DNA of 64,000 bases from Brasenia schreberi (GCA_036023115.1 JAYKKT010000048.1:6764001-6828000); one strand, 5' to 3'; positions 11,580 to 23,337 are shown, counted from the stretch's first letter. Made by a program: numbers and translations. The notes: generated by a model not told the origin, from the letters alone.

Positions 11580-12530
11580 CACACGTCGATAATTCACCTG
11601 AAGCGAGAATCGGCGGAATGGGCATCCCTCGAGCAGAACTTGAATTTAGTGAATTCATTGCACACGTCAATTTGATAGAGCTTCTGATTTCTGGTCTTGC
11701 AGTTGTGGACTAATCAGCAAAAGGGTGCTCGATTCATTACCAACAGATTGGGTAGAGGCCTTGTCAATCTTCCATGGATACAAGCATTCCCCAACACTTG
11801 GATCAACATCCATCCACGTACGATCTCTGACCATAATGGACTCTTCAAGTTCTTGAGAATGTGGACACATATCCTTTTTCTAACAAGTAATGAGGCAAGT
11901 TTGGACCTTCCCAGTTCATGGATCCCCTATGTATATAGTACTGAAGAAGCTACGACACTGAAAGGCGAGTCTAATAGCATGGAATTCACATACAGTGAGA
12001 AATGTATCTAATGGTGTGGTGGAATATCATAAACCGTTAGAAAGGCTGCAAAATCAAGTTAACATTGGAAACTCAGAGGTAATGAATAAGGAAAACCTTA
12101 TTTGAACTCTTTTCCAAGAACTGTGAGAGCTAGAGGAATGCTTTTGGAAGCAAAAATGTAGAAGTAAATGGCTAAGGGATGTCGACCGCAACACTAAGTA
12201 TTATCATACAATGTTTAAGAGGAATCTCGGCTTTAACAATATTCATTTGCTTATTCATGAAGATGGAACAAAATGCAGTACGGCTAAGAGTATTCAAACT
12301 GAAGCAACCAATTTTTCCTAGAACCTCTTCACCAGTGACAACAGATTGATAGATGACCTTAGAGTGGTAAGATAGAGCCCCAAGTCATGGACCAAGACAA
12401 TATGATGCTTCTCAATCCATTGACAAACGAGGAAATTTGCCAAGCACTTTTTGCTCTAAATTTTGATAGTTCCCGCGGCCCAGGTGGATTCCCTGAGTGC
12501 ACTCATTGGACAGCAATTTCTTGGAGTTCT
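11580..12530 (+). mobile_element. L1-type LINE relic (endonuclease end to start of RT region)
   Basis: The plus strand encodes, in shifted frames, the C-terminal half of an L1 endonuclease: RIGGMGIPRAELEFSEFI, then after a frameshift at about 11700 LWTNQQKGARFITNRLGRGL, FPNTW and the conserved PRTISDHNGLFKFL (11697-12011). It continues with SKWLRDVDRNTKYYHTM near 12160-12215 and GPGGFPECTHW near 12480-12510, which are typical of plant L1 elements. Both ends are missing and stops are frequent, so it is a dead 5'- and 3'-truncated copy. It is distinct from the RTE copies. Confidence 0.8.
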
Positions 12531-13480
12531 AAAAAATAACATGCAAAACTCTCTCCACCATGGCTGTTAACTTTATAGCTTTAACTATGATAGGTATAGG
12601 AGTAGAATGAATAATAAATTTACTGCAAGAGATTTAAAAATGGATAAAGACTGTAACACCTATATTGATGGCCTATGAGAGCGAAAATATATTATTGAAG
12701 GCTTATTGTATAACATATGATAAGAAAACCAAACATATTGGTCTAGGATATAGTTATGTGAGAGATATAATAAAATGTGAGACATTTCTATATTTATATA
12801 AGATTAGAATTGAATCTTGCATATGATAAAGGATATGACAAGGGATAAAAGACATCAATAGGTATGGGTTTAAGTCCACCTTATAAGATCACCACAAGTG
12901 GAACCTTAATTTACACTTGAGTAACATCAAGTCTTAAGTTAAAGGCTAAAGTACATCATTAGAGTGATTGCAAGTATAATTAAATAAGTATCTCAAGGTA
13001 AAGATACTTTATCCTATAAAAGTGATAAGAATATATTGTGTTATGCTCTTAATAGACCTCTACCAGGTCTTTGCTGGAGTGCTCTTGGGGAAGATACTTG
13101 GACAGAGACAACCTACCTAAGTGTAAATTGGGGCCGCTTTGTGGAGTCTTGGGTTTGAACTCTTAAAGGACTAATGAGAAAGGATACCAGGCAGAACTTA
13201 TATACAAATGTGTCAATTATGACATATACCAACATTGGAATCTTATATGCAAGACATGTACACTTGTCAATTTAATTTGATACTTTAAGCTTTCTACTAG
13301 TTAATTTAAATGAGTAAAACCCATGTCTTACTACGTAAAGTTTCAATCATGAGATACCTTTTTCCAAGGTATAAGATTTACAAAGTAATCATTTTCAAAT
13401 GTGTTTTGAAAATAGTGAAGGATTGTGAGATAATTTTCAAAATAAATGGTCTCAGTTTGCAAATTGTGAGTTAATTTCTC
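12530..13480. other. Unassigned AT-rich DNA
   Basis: I see no gene, terminal repeat or recognisable protein motif here. Confidence 0.5.
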
Positions 13481-14352
13481 AAATATCATAGCAAAATTTA
13501 AAATATCCCTACCTTCCTCATTTATATCCCCAAAACCAAAGTTTTCATGAATACCTTGAGATCCTAATGCCTCTTTACCGACATGTCCATTTAAGTCTCC
13601 TCCTAAACAAATCATCTCCCATTGTAGAATCTTTTGAATCACCTTATCTAACTCTTCCCAAAAAGTTGTCTTTATACTATCTTTTAGTCCTACTTGGGAT
13701 GCGTAAGTACAAACTATATTCAAAACCTCTGCTCTTAATACTAATTTAAACGTCATGATTCGGTCACCATATCGTTGTATGTCTACTACATTGTCCTTTA
13801 AATCTTTATTTATGATAATACCAACTCCGTTTCGAACATTTTCTTTACCTGAGTACCATAATTAAAAACTTGTATCCTTTTATCTCCTTTGCTTTTTCTC
13901 CAACCCATTTTGTCTCTTGTAAACATAGAATATGAATCTTTCTCCGAATCATAGTATCTACCACCTCCATTAGCTTACCGGATAATGTTCTGATATTGCA
14001 AGAACCAATACGAATCTTATTATCTATAACTAGCTTCCTTAACCCCCACATCCGTGCATATTCAAAATGTGGAGACCCTCTCTGTAAATTATTTGCTACA
14101 TGCGGGCGACAATGTAGCGGGACTAAGTTCTTTACCCACACCCATTCATGACGTGGGAACCCTCTCTGCAATTGATTCATTACATTTGGGCAAAAATGTA
14201 GTAGCCCTTGCTTACTTATCACTGCATTCGGGCTCTACAGCACGTCTCTAGGCTAGGACGCCCCAAAGCAATGCTCATAATTTTTGTAATCTATGTTATA
14301 AAAATCTGACAAAGTTTTACGCTGGTTGTCGGAAGTCTATCACAACCAGTGT

Positions 14353-14525
14353 TATCCGTATCACACCGTATCATACGATACGGTGCGATACGTATCGTAT
14401 CGTGGACCACCACGATGCGATATGTATACGATACAGGTAAGTGTATCGCAAATGACAGAATATCGTACCGTATCATGCAATACGGGTCGTATCACACGAT
14501 ACGGTGCGTATCGGGCGATACGCCC
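14353..14525. repeat. Subterminal CGATAC/GTATCG repeat array of the hAT element
   Basis: Roughly a dozen direct and inverted copies of gatacg/cgtatc, including the palindromic cgatacgtatcg. A shorter matching array is at the right end, 17641-17708. Inferred transposase-binding region. Confidence 0.75.
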
Positions 14526-14929
14526 TGAGACCCTTATAAAGGGTTCTCGGCCGACCGAAACTCGCAATTTTTCGTGGGTTTTCTCTATCCTTTTGGGTTT
14601 CTCAAGCTCCCTAAGAGCCGGTTTTCACCTCTTTGGTGTTCAAAGCTCTAAAATCGTGCCTTATAATGTCTGTGCAAGCCTCCAAACTCAGATTTAGGTA
14701 TATTTTTAATGTTTTTTCCATTTTTTTCTTTTGATATTTATTGTTTTTTTGTGTTATTTCGTTTATTTTTTTTTTAATGATAAAATATGAAGTTATTAAA
14801 TGTGTGTATATGATTTTTATTGCATTCATGAAGTGGAAGACACTCGATTTGAGTGTTATTTGAAGATTGGGGGATTTACGAAGTGATTTTATTTTCAGGT
14901 TTTTGTTTGAATTAAAGTATTTCATTGAG

Positions 14930-17425
14930 ATGGCAGGAAGAGGTGGTAGAGACTCTCATTATCGGTCTGATGATCCGGCATGGCAGTGGGGTATACCAAT
15001 TGAGGGTTCTAGGTTAAATATTAGATGCTTATTTTGTGAAAAGGTGGTTAGTGGTGGAATTTTAAGGTTGAAATACTACCTAGCAGGAACCAGAAAAGAA
15101 GTTGCTCCATGCACAGGCAGAGTTAGAAGTGCTAGAAGGTATTAAATGGCAATGCCTGCAGATGATTGAGAGCATACAAGAAAAGAGACAACAAAAGGAT
15201 GATTTCCAGATGTGTGAAGAAGCTGATGATGCTACTGCCACTGGAGTTGGATTCACTGATAGTTTGCCTTCAGATGCTAAAACAGATATTGGTAGTAGCA
15301 GTTCACGAGTACCTAGCAGGGGAAAAAGGGTTGCAGCTGAAGACTTTAGAGGTAGCAGAAGATGAAGTTCAGGAATGAATAGAGGAAGAGCTTTTTCTAC
15401 CATACATTCGTTCTTTCCTCCTTCCACTATACCTTGTGCTCAACCTAGAATTCATGCTGCTATGGCTTCAAAACAACTGCATGATCAGGTAGACCTTGTA
15501 GTGGAAAGATGGTTTTATGATGCATGCATTCCATTTAATGCAATAAACAGTTTTCATTTTCAAGCAATGGCAGATGCAATTACTAACATTGATCCAGGAT
15601 ATAAGATGCCCTCTTATCAGAAGTTGAGAGGTCATATTAGATTAGACCGTCATTGAAGTGCAACAATATTGTTCGACTTTGAGACAGTCGTGGAAAGAAA
15701 TGGGATGCACTATCATGGCAGATGGATGGACCGATAGGCGAGGAAGGACATTGCTAAAATTTCTAGTATATTATCCTAAAGGACTCATGTTTTTGAGATC
15801 TCTAGATATGTCAGAGGAGAGACACACCGCAGAGATCCTATGATAGGAATTTGATAAGGTTATACAGGAGGTTAGGCTAGAGAATGTAGTCCAATTGATT
15901 ACAGATAATGCAGCTAACTACAAAGCAGTTGGGAAGGAGTTAGCTGATATTTATGGGACTTTCTACTGGACACCATGTGCAGCCCATTGTTTAGATCTCA
16001 TCCTCGAGGACATTGGTGGGATGGATGAAATAAAGGCAGCAACTGAGTGTTGCCAAGATATTAGAAAATTCATTTACAACCATACATTTGTTTTGTGTAT
16101 GATGAGGAGATACACAGAAGGTGCAGAGCTTCTTCGCATAGTTGCAACTCGGTTCGCAATAAACTTCTTATCTGAATAGAGTATTGTGAGACAGAAGGTA
16201 ACTTTGAAGAGAATGTTCAACTCAGATGAGTGGCAATAATTTGCAGAGTTGCATCAAAACAGAAGGAATAAAAAGTTGAATGACATTACAGAAACAGTTT
16301 TTAGAAGTTTATTTTAGAATATATGTGTCAGATTATTGAAAATTACTTTTCCTTTAGTGAAAGTTTTGACATTGGCTGACAGCGAGGAGAAACCATCTAT
16401 GGGCTACATTTATAAAGCCATAGACAGGGCAAAAGAAGCGACCAAAAATAACTTTAATAGAAAAAAGAGAGATTATGTGCCTGTGTGAAAAATAATTGAT
16501 AGTAGATAAAATAAACAGTTGCATCAGCTTATTCATGCAGCAGCTTACTATCTAAACCCATCATTCAGGTACTCAGCAACCTTCAAAAGGGACGGTGAGG
16601 TTAATCGATGAATCATTGATTGTATCAACAGATTAGTCCCTGATGAGAGCATAGTAGATGCGATACATCGAGAGATGGAGATATATGATAATGCTCTTCA
16701 CTTAATGGGTTTGCCTGTTGCAATTCGCAACCGCACTACAATGCGTTTAGGTAAATTGTTTATTTTCATATTTAAGTTTCATCTTACATTACTGTGGATT
16801 ATGTCTATAATGTTTGTCTTTTTCTACAGATGTTTGGTGGAACAGGTTTGGAACAGGTTTGGAACTGATTATCCAAACCTTAAATATTTTGCAGTAAGAG
16901 TCTTAAGTCAAACTTGTAGTGCAACAGGTTGTGAAAGAAATTGAAGTGTTTTTGAACACATTCATACAAAGAAGCGCAACGGGTTGGAACACAAAAGACT
17001 AAATGATTTAGTTTATATTCGTTGTAATATGCGCCTTCGTGAAAGGTAATGTTATATTACTTTCAAATTTTCAATTCAATATTGTTTAACTTCAGTCTTC
17101 AATTGTTAATATTATTTACTAATTATTTATTTTTGTTTATCGTAGGCAATTAAAAAAAGTAAATAGAGAAGAAAGTCAGTTTGATCCAATAAGTTTGGAT
17201 AATTTTGATATATTAGAAGATTGGGTTATGGAAGACAATAAAGAAAATGCCCTCCTAACTGAAGAAGACGTTTCTTGGATTAATTTGGAAGGAGCGCAAT
17301 AACAAGATTAAGGAGATGAAGAACTTGATTTCCAAGAAGAAGGTGTCACTGATGATGATGATGAGGATCTGCAACAAGGAGAAGATGAAGATTATTTAGT
17401 TGATGATCCTGATTACAATTTGTAA
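14930..17425 (+). pseudogene. hAT transposase (BED finger, DUF659, hAT dimerisation), degenerate
   Basis: From ATG 14930: a BED-type finger (CLFCEKVVSGGILRLKYYLAG), in which the usual His after RLK is Tyr, so a zinc ligand is lost. Around 15700-15840 comes the DUF659 catalytic region (IMADGWTDRRGRTLLKFL), then LITDNAANYKAVGKEL and TPCAAHCLDLILEDI (15895-16179) with the CxxH motif. The C-terminal dimerisation region is at about 16830-17045 (YPNLKYFAVRVLSQTCSATG, then HTKKRNGLEHKRLNDLVY). An acidic tail ends at TAA 17423-17425. Probable introns lie at about 16752-16830 and 17046-17146. Stops at 15654, 15841, 16178 and elsewhere, plus frameshifts, make it non-functional. Confidence 0.88.
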
Positions 17426-17799
17426 AATATAATTATGTTTGTAATCTGTATTTCATTTCTTGGATTCAAAATATATAAATTTGGATGCAATTGTTCAATG
17501 TTGAATGCTCAATCTGTACTAAACTTACAGTATATGAATTTAAAGCAATTATCAGATTTTTCCTAAATTGTTTCTTTTTTTTTCGAATTTTTTCAAATTT
17601 TTATTAATTTTTAATTAATTTTTACATTACTTTAATATTAAAATACGATACGATACCATACAATACGCCCGTATCGTGGAGCCTAGCGATACACGATACG
17701 ATACATGTCAGACAACACTGATCACGACCCTCTTCCTTTATCCAGGCTTGGGACCGGCAATGCAAGGGTGATCACTTACATAGGCGGAGTTAATTGTTG

Positions 17800-17980
17800 C
17801 CTCACTAAGAGGTCTAATTGAGGAGAGCTTGATCGTAGTCGAGCTTTAAGGAGCAGTATTGGGCTAGAGAGTAGATTTGATTCATTCATTTATTTCATTG
17901 GGACAAAAATCTCCTTTAAAAGAAACGAGGTTATGATCCTCTTCCTCATTATCTGTGGTAGAGGATCAGCGGCCCTATAT
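17800..17980. other. Unassigned DNA
   Basis: No recognised feature between the RTE 5' end and the SINE fragment. Confidence 0.4.
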
Positions 17981-18045
17981 TTTTTTTTGGAACGGGAGGC
18001 CGAAGCCAGATGGTGCACCAGGTATTGAACTCATGACATAGAATT
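17978..18045 (-). mobile_element. SINE 3' fragment
   Basis: Read on the minus strand it has a box-B-like gagttcaatacc, then gcttcggcctcccgttccaaaaaaaa. That tail matches the ctttggcctcctcttgtaac tail of the intact SINE at 26196. Confidence 0.45.
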
Positions 18046-18179
18046 TTTAACAAACATATGATGAATACTTAAGATGATGATGTTTTGGAACCCTTTTGAG
18101 ATAGGATTTCAGTGTGTAACATTCACTACTGTGGGAAAATCGTATTGAGCATAATTGCCACTGCAACATAGAATATACA

Positions 18180-18430
18180 TGACAGACATGTCTGGTTTCT
18201 GGTTGCCTGGAACCGAAACTGAACCGTCTTGCGGCCAGTTCCGGTTTTGGATCTGAAAGACATGAGAAAATGTACCCTCTGGGGGTCAAACTCCTGACCT
18301 ACCTCAACAGTAGAGAGCATCCTACCATTGAATCACCAAATGTTGATGCACGTTGAAAAAGATATATAAACCTCAGTAAGCGGTTTGGAACAGTGGGTTC
18401 CAATTTCGGTTCAACGTTGGTTTCATAAAA
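18180..18430. repeat. Degenerate GGTTCCGG-type repeat with embedded SINE-like piece
   Basis: It contains cctggaaccgaaactgaacc, gccagttccggttttgg and, past a diverged SINE-like piece (about 18262-18345, minus strand, gattcaatggtaggatgc as box A and ggagtttgacccc as box B), ttccaatttcggttcaacg. Confidence 0.45.
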
Positions 18431-18636
18431 TATTTAATGCTGCATTCTCCTTTTGGTTTTGATTTTAGTTAGAAATATTTATATCTTTTTGTATTATGTT
18501 TTGATTATTCATTGTACTTCCTGATCTAGTTGATAGGGAAGTCAACATTAAATTTTTAAGAAACTATTCCTATATTTTAGTTTGACATTTTTTGTCTTTG
18601 GTTCCCAACATCCTCCATTATCTCCTAATTAGTAAT

Positions 18637-18762
18637 TTTTTTTTTGTTACAAGGAGGTCAAAGCCTAATACACACCCACACATGCACCCTTTGGGAGTCG
18701 AACTCCCTTCAGTAGTAACAGCTAGAGTGCTCTGCCATTGCGCTAATGTTCTCGGTGTGCAA
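18637..18762 (-). mobile_element. tRNA-derived SINE, about 126 bp, with target duplication
   Basis: On the minus strand: box A ttagcgcaatggcagagc, box B gggagttcgactccc, and a tail ctttgacctccttgtaac followed by A-rich sequence. A 10-bp target duplication flanks it: aattagtaat (18627-18636) and aactagtaat (18763-18772), one mismatch. Same family as 26196-26302 and 44507-44616. Confidence 0.75.
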
Positions 18763-18779
18763 AACTAGTAATGATGCGG

Positions 18780-19495
18780 ATAAGTTAAATTAAATTAGAA
18801 AACATCTTATTTAACAATCTTATTCTTATATTTCTATTCTTCAACATTATTTCCTTCCTCCTAAAAATCTCTGATTGTGTTACTGGAGAAGAGAACCGGA
18901 CATCATAGCACAATAGTCACTTGATCATCTTAGTAAACAATATAAAACTTTAATAATTTATTGATCTCTTTATTTATGGTTTTTCTTTTCATTTGTTATG
19001 ATGTGCTTCCCTAAATTTTTAAGTTGATTCCCTCATTATTTATTGTTGATTCTCAGTTAAATAATTTTAAACCTTTTGAAAAAAATAAATGAGGATTTTA
19101 ATACTTTGGCTTTACTCTTCAAGTTGTTCATATTACCCAATAATACCCTCCAACCACCTCTATTATAACAATAGGCACCATTTTCACTAATCTAGACATA
19201 TTGTTAATTAAATTAAAATTGTAAATATTTTATTTAACTTCTTTACTCTTACACTTCTGTTTTTAACATGTATTTCCTTTTTTTATAAATTGTAGTAGTA
19301 GAAGTTAATAACCGGACATTGTAGCATAACATTTGCTTCTTTACCTTTCAAAATAATATAAAACTTTGAATGATTTATTAATCTTTTTATTTACTTTTTC
19401 CTTATTCATTCTATTGTTGTCATGTGCTTTCTTAGATTATTGAGTTGAACTAAACAATTTTTAAACCTTTTGAGAAAATCCACTTTATAATGCTT
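18780..19495. other. AT-rich intergenic DNA with internal similarity
   Basis: No gene is recognised. Two diverged direct copies are visible: ccggacatcatagcacaat...atataaaactttaataattta (about 18896-18960) and ccggacattgtagcataac...atataaaactttgaatgattta (about 19313-19378). They are spaced about 415 bp apart. Confidence 0.5.
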
Positions 19496-19782
19496 TAGGT
19501 TTATCCTTTGATCTATTTAATTGTAAACCTTCATTGTTTGATCAGTGCGATCAATGGTGGAGATTTGAATTTAAAAGTAAATTGTATCATTGTGCATTAA
19601 ATCCAAAGTAAGAAAACTACAATGGTACAATTCACTTTTTAAATTCAAATCTGTATCATGATCACACCTATCAAACAATGAAAATGTTGAGTATATTTAA
19701 GCACGAATGAAATTGAATTTGAGCACGGACAACTACATCTTTTTTTTTCTCTCTCTCTCCATATATATATATATATATATGT
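19495..19782. mobile_element. Fold-back MITE, family M, copy 3
   Basis: The left arm has cattgtttgatcagtgcgat and ggagatttgaatttaaaag. The right arm holds the near complement actttttaaattcaaatctg...gatcacacctatcaaacaatg. The right end is capped by (CT)n(TA)n at 19740-19782. Confidence 0.7.
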
Positions 19783-20122
19783 CATTTTTCCATTTCCTAA
19801 TTTCTAGATATTTACCGTTTTCATTTATACCAACATAGAATGTGAGAAAATGCTTGGTGCTTGGTTTTGATTTGTGTTGTAAATTAAGCTTTAGTCCGCA
19901 TACCCAAGTCATTGTCATCTGTGTGGATCTTCTCAAGTAGTCAAAACTTTCCATCCCACACATCCCCAATCTAATAATCCCATATCAATATATTTAAACC
20001 ATAAGGTAAGATTTCTTGCCAGATGCGTAGCACCATATATACTTCTCTCCATTCTAACCTTTTTGCTTCAGAAGGTTCTTCAAGAATAGCACTTTGCAAA
20101 CTTCAGTGGTTTGCAAATGTAA

Positions 20123-20130
<8 letters not shown>

Positions 20131-20188
<58 letters not shown>
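20131..20188. repeat. (TA)n(TG)n microsatellite
   Basis: TA repeats to about 20158 and then TG repeats to 20188. It directly precedes the long inverted-repeat element at 20189. Confidence 0.95.
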
Positions 20189-20190
<2 letters not shown>

Positions 20191-22530
20191 AGAAACTGGT
20201 ATAGGCTAGCAATTTATCTACAAGCAATTACCAACAAATCTAGGTTGTTGAGATGAACGGTTAGGATGGTGGCCTTTTAAAAGTACTTTTGAGTCCCTCT
20301 CCTCTCCCTTGCTCTCCCTCTCTCTACGAGATCTCTTTCTCTCTGTGGTTCCTACGAGCAGTGAGAGTCATCTCTCACGTCCTTGTCTTGATCACTCTTT
20401 CAGTCGTACTAAAACCCTCTCTCATAGGTAAGTTCTCTCTCTCCCTCTTGCTACTGTGTACAATGTTATATTAGTATATCTCTCTAGGGTTAGGTCGATA
20501 ATGTACCTTTCATTAGTGATAGACGATGATTAGTCACTTATACGAGACGTGTAATACATGTGTTATTATGATTCAACACAACATTTTTTGGTGGTAAGGA
20601 CATGTTTGTTATATATTAAAATATTGTGAACTTGTGTTGTACTTTTTATAAATACATATGGCGAATGGATCCCCAATGCAGCCTATCTTTCTAGTTTGGT
20701 AGTGCTATAAACATGAAAGCATTGTCAACTGAGATTTACCAATCCGCACACGTATTGTAGCTTACCTAGAACTCAAATGACTAGATTATGGTAATGTATA
20801 TAATATCAATGATGATTAACTATTTATGTATTAAGTTACAAGTTATTTTTTGTTTTAATTGTGACATCATTTTATTTATTTTTCTAGTTATATAATTACT
20901 CTATTTATTTGCTCCAATTTCTTTCGAATGGTGTCAATGAAGTTCTGTTGACATTGAAAAAAAGAGATGTACTATTGGTGCATGTCCTCCAACGTTTGAA
21001 ACAACAAACCTTTATGTTCATATAACCTAGATTGTTACACAATATCGTACCAACTACCTACTACTCCTATATCTCCTCGCGGGAATGACTATTCAACCAC
21101 AACATCGTATTTCGTGTGTCATGTTTCTAGTTTCAACAATCCCTACATATTTATACACGATCTTTGTTAGTCACATTCGTATTTAAGAATCTTTTACTTA
21201 TAATGAACAAAATACTACATCATATAAGGGTTTAGAATTACTTGCTCATATCAAACCGTATGTGTAATATGACCTACAAAACTAAGAAGCAACGGGAATG
21301 ATAACATCATCACCCTCTATGGCAAAACATTGAATAGTAATATTTATAATCCAATATATATATATGAATTGAAAACTTACGAAGTTTTAAAGTTATAAGG
21401 GCATGTATGTGAGTCATGACTAGAGTGCTAACATGTTTTACAACTCCTATTATGTTTTGTTGTATTAATATCTAATTGGACCCGTTTACCATTTCCTTTT
21501 GTGAGAACTTGATATCATCACACATTTTCTTTCTCACTAGTTGTACCCACTTCCACTAGTTCAACATTTTTGTCATTACCATATTATTTACAAAGTGACT
21601 ACTCACATCTATTTCAACTGAAGTCACGATTTCTAAGTTCATATCCAATCTTCTTATAACATTGGTGATTAATGAATGAACCTTGACCCAAATTCATAAT
21701 CTTATATATGCATTGAATAAAACAAAACATATTAGCAAAGTATGTGATATCAAAAGGACAATTCTAGTGGTAATGTGTTTGGCAGTACAAGATATGCTTT
21801 TATATTAAAAAGGTAAGGTATGTGATAGCAATACAATCAACAACTATAGATACAACAATCACGACCGATAGAGGCAATAATCAAGACTATAAAAGACAAA
21901 TCTGTATTTGAAAATGCATTACATTGTACCGTCATAAATTGTTAATAAGAAAACTCTATTTGAAGCAATAGATCAAACACTTGGTATGTATTATAATACA
22001 TACTACAATGCATAAACGATAAAGGCAACAATGAAGACTATGCAAGACATACCTACCGACATAAATGCATTGCATTAGCAATTATGCCTTACAGGTACGA
22101 ACCCAAACCAAGAAAGCTTGAATGGAGTAACCCGTAGCATGAATAAGAAGAACCCAACGACACCATGTAGAGAAACCTTTTACGGCTGACTATGAGTTTG
22201 CAAGAATGAAAGAGAGAAAGAGGTCTTGCACGAACCAAAAAGTGAGAGAGAGTAACATGAAATGCACTAGTACCCAACAACACCAAAGAGCAATATCCTT
22301 CCTGTCGACTATGAGTTCGCAAGAACTAGAGAGAAAGAGGTCTCGCACAAACCAGAGAGCAATCAAGAGAAAGCTCTCATCACTCACACAAACCAAAGAG
22401 AGAAAGAGGCCTCGCACGAGAGAGGAAGAGGAGAGAAACTTAAAAGTAGTTTTAAAAGGCATTCATCTCAATGACCTAGATTTGTTGGTAATTGCTTGCA
22501 ACTAAACTGTTAGTGTATACCAATTTCCCA
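20189..22530. mobile_element. 2.3-kb non-autonomous element with about 130-bp terminal inverted repeats
   Basis: The left end reads ggagaaactggtat, then caagcaattaccaacaaatc (20221-20240), ctaggttgttgagatgaacg, ccttttaaaagtacttttga and ctctcctctcc. The right end in reverse reads gggaaattggtat, then caagcaattaccaacaaatc, ctaggtcattgagatgaatg, ccttttaaaactacttttaa and ctctcctcttcc. The arms therefore pair over about 130 bp. No transposase ORF is found. Long arms would suit a Mutator-like element, but no 9-bp duplication is visible because both flanks are simple repeats. Confidence 0.72.
22090..22440. repeat. Purine-rich imperfect tandem repeats inside the long-arm element
   Basis: About three diverged units share gactatgagtttgcaagaa / gactatgagttcgcaagaa, gagagaaagaggtctYgcac and acccaacRacacca. 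The unit length is about 120 bp and the last unit is shortened. Apparent ORFs on both strands come from this bias. Confidence 0.65.
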
Positions 22531-22710
22531 TATAAATGTATGTATGTATATATATGTATAGAGAGAGAGTTGGAGTTGCAAGACAACCTCCCGTATTAAA
22601 TATTACTTGATCATCATTATAGTATGTGCATAGATGCAACAAGTGCACACTTACAAACATACACACAACTCTTTGGTGCGAACAAATTTGTATCAAGAAT
22701 GGTCTAGATG

Positions 22711-22753
<43 letters not shown>

Positions 22754-22765
22754 ATATATATAGAG

Positions 22766-22797
<32 letters not shown>
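22531..22797. mobile_element. MITE relic, family G left end, plus compound microsatellite
   Basis: 22559-22660 (gagagagttggagttgc, aacctcccgtattaaatatt, acttgatcatcatt) matches the left part of the element at 39735-40000 (gagagagtaggagtttc, aacctcccataatagaaatt, gcttgatcatt). A long (TA)n tract (22711-22761) and (GA)n (22762-22797) follow. Then gggagctgctagactggg at 22800 is the terminus of another family G copy. Confidence 0.55.
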
Positions 22798-22800
<3 letters not shown>

Positions 22801-22983
22801 GGAGCTGCTAGACTGGGCTTTATGCCAGACCCTGCTTGCTCATCTTTGCCGTTCATGTAAGCCAATGAGTGGCTAGCATTTTATTTTTTAGAAAGCCAAT
22901 GAGAGGTTGGTTATTCAGTATGCTTGGAGTTGCTACCATGCTTCAAAGTTGTTAACACATACTTTTATGTATGCATGTTGCAG

Positions 22984-23143
22984 ATCTTGACCAGGAAAGG
23001 TTAAGGCCATATCCAACTTACGCATTTGTTATGAAATCTGCCCAATACATTGGAGCAGACAAATATTTTTGTTATGAGAAGAACTGTGGCATCCATGATG
23101 CAACTTTTATTTATATCATTGTGCAGACAATCCCTGACCTTTG
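22984..23143 (+). other. Exon-like open stretch, unrecognised
   Basis: It follows a good acceptor (gcatgttgcag, ending 22983). The frame after it stays open for about 52 codons to TGA at about 23141-23143: DLDQERLRPYPTYAF, KSAQYIGADKYFCYEKN, CGIHDATFIYIIVQ. Composition is protein-like and unlike the flanks. I do not recognise the family and found no partner exon, so it may be an isolated terminal exon or a pseudogene scrap. Confidence 0.3.
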
Positions 23144-23304
23144 ATTTCATAAGACTGAAGGTAGTGAGAGGCATTGAAGATGTGGTTTATTAATATGATA
23201 TTGTAGAGATTTACTTTTCAATATAATTGGTTTGACAATTGTTAACCAATTCCATTTCCCTGTATTATTTGTTTTCATCTATAAGGTGAAAAAAATGCAG
23301 GTGT

Positions 23305-23337
<33 letters not shown>

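Larger units (their letters stand above)
14347..17720 (+). mobile_element. hAT-superfamily DNA transposon, 3374 bp, with 8-bp target duplication
   Basis: The ends are cagtgttatccg and, inverted, cagtgttgtctg, the CAGTGTT start typical of many plant hAT elements. The target duplication is atcacaac (14339-14346) and atcacgac (17721-17728), 8 bp with one mismatch. Removing the element restores continuous RTE leader (ctatcacaaccctcttcc, compare cctaacacaaccctcctcc in copy A). Subterminal regions 14353-14525 and 17641-17708 are packed with GTATCG/CGATAC repeats, the usual form of hAT transposase-binding sites. It encloses a decayed transposase gene. Confidence 0.93.
13482..17791 (-). mobile_element. 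RTE-clade LINE copy B, 3' truncated and split by an hAT element
   Basis: Only the 5' third of the RTE sequence is present. The 5' end is near 17791 (reverse complement aactccgcctatgtaag). The leader continues to 17729, jumps over the hAT element, and resumes at 14338. The endonuclease is at 14222-13482 (SCNIRTLSGKLMEVVDTMIR, ILCLQETKWVGEKAKEI, CLGGDLNGHVGKEALG). Homology stops at NFAMIF near 13482, followed by unrelated sequence, so the RT part was lost by deletion or rearrangement rather than by ordinary 5' truncation. It carries frameshifts and is inactive. Confidence 0.88.

Noticed and set aside
22089..22505. Overlapping ORFs on both strands resembling a Ser/Leu-rich or Arg/Glu-rich protein
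   Set aside because: They arise from purine-rich imperfect tandem repeats within the inverted-repeat element.
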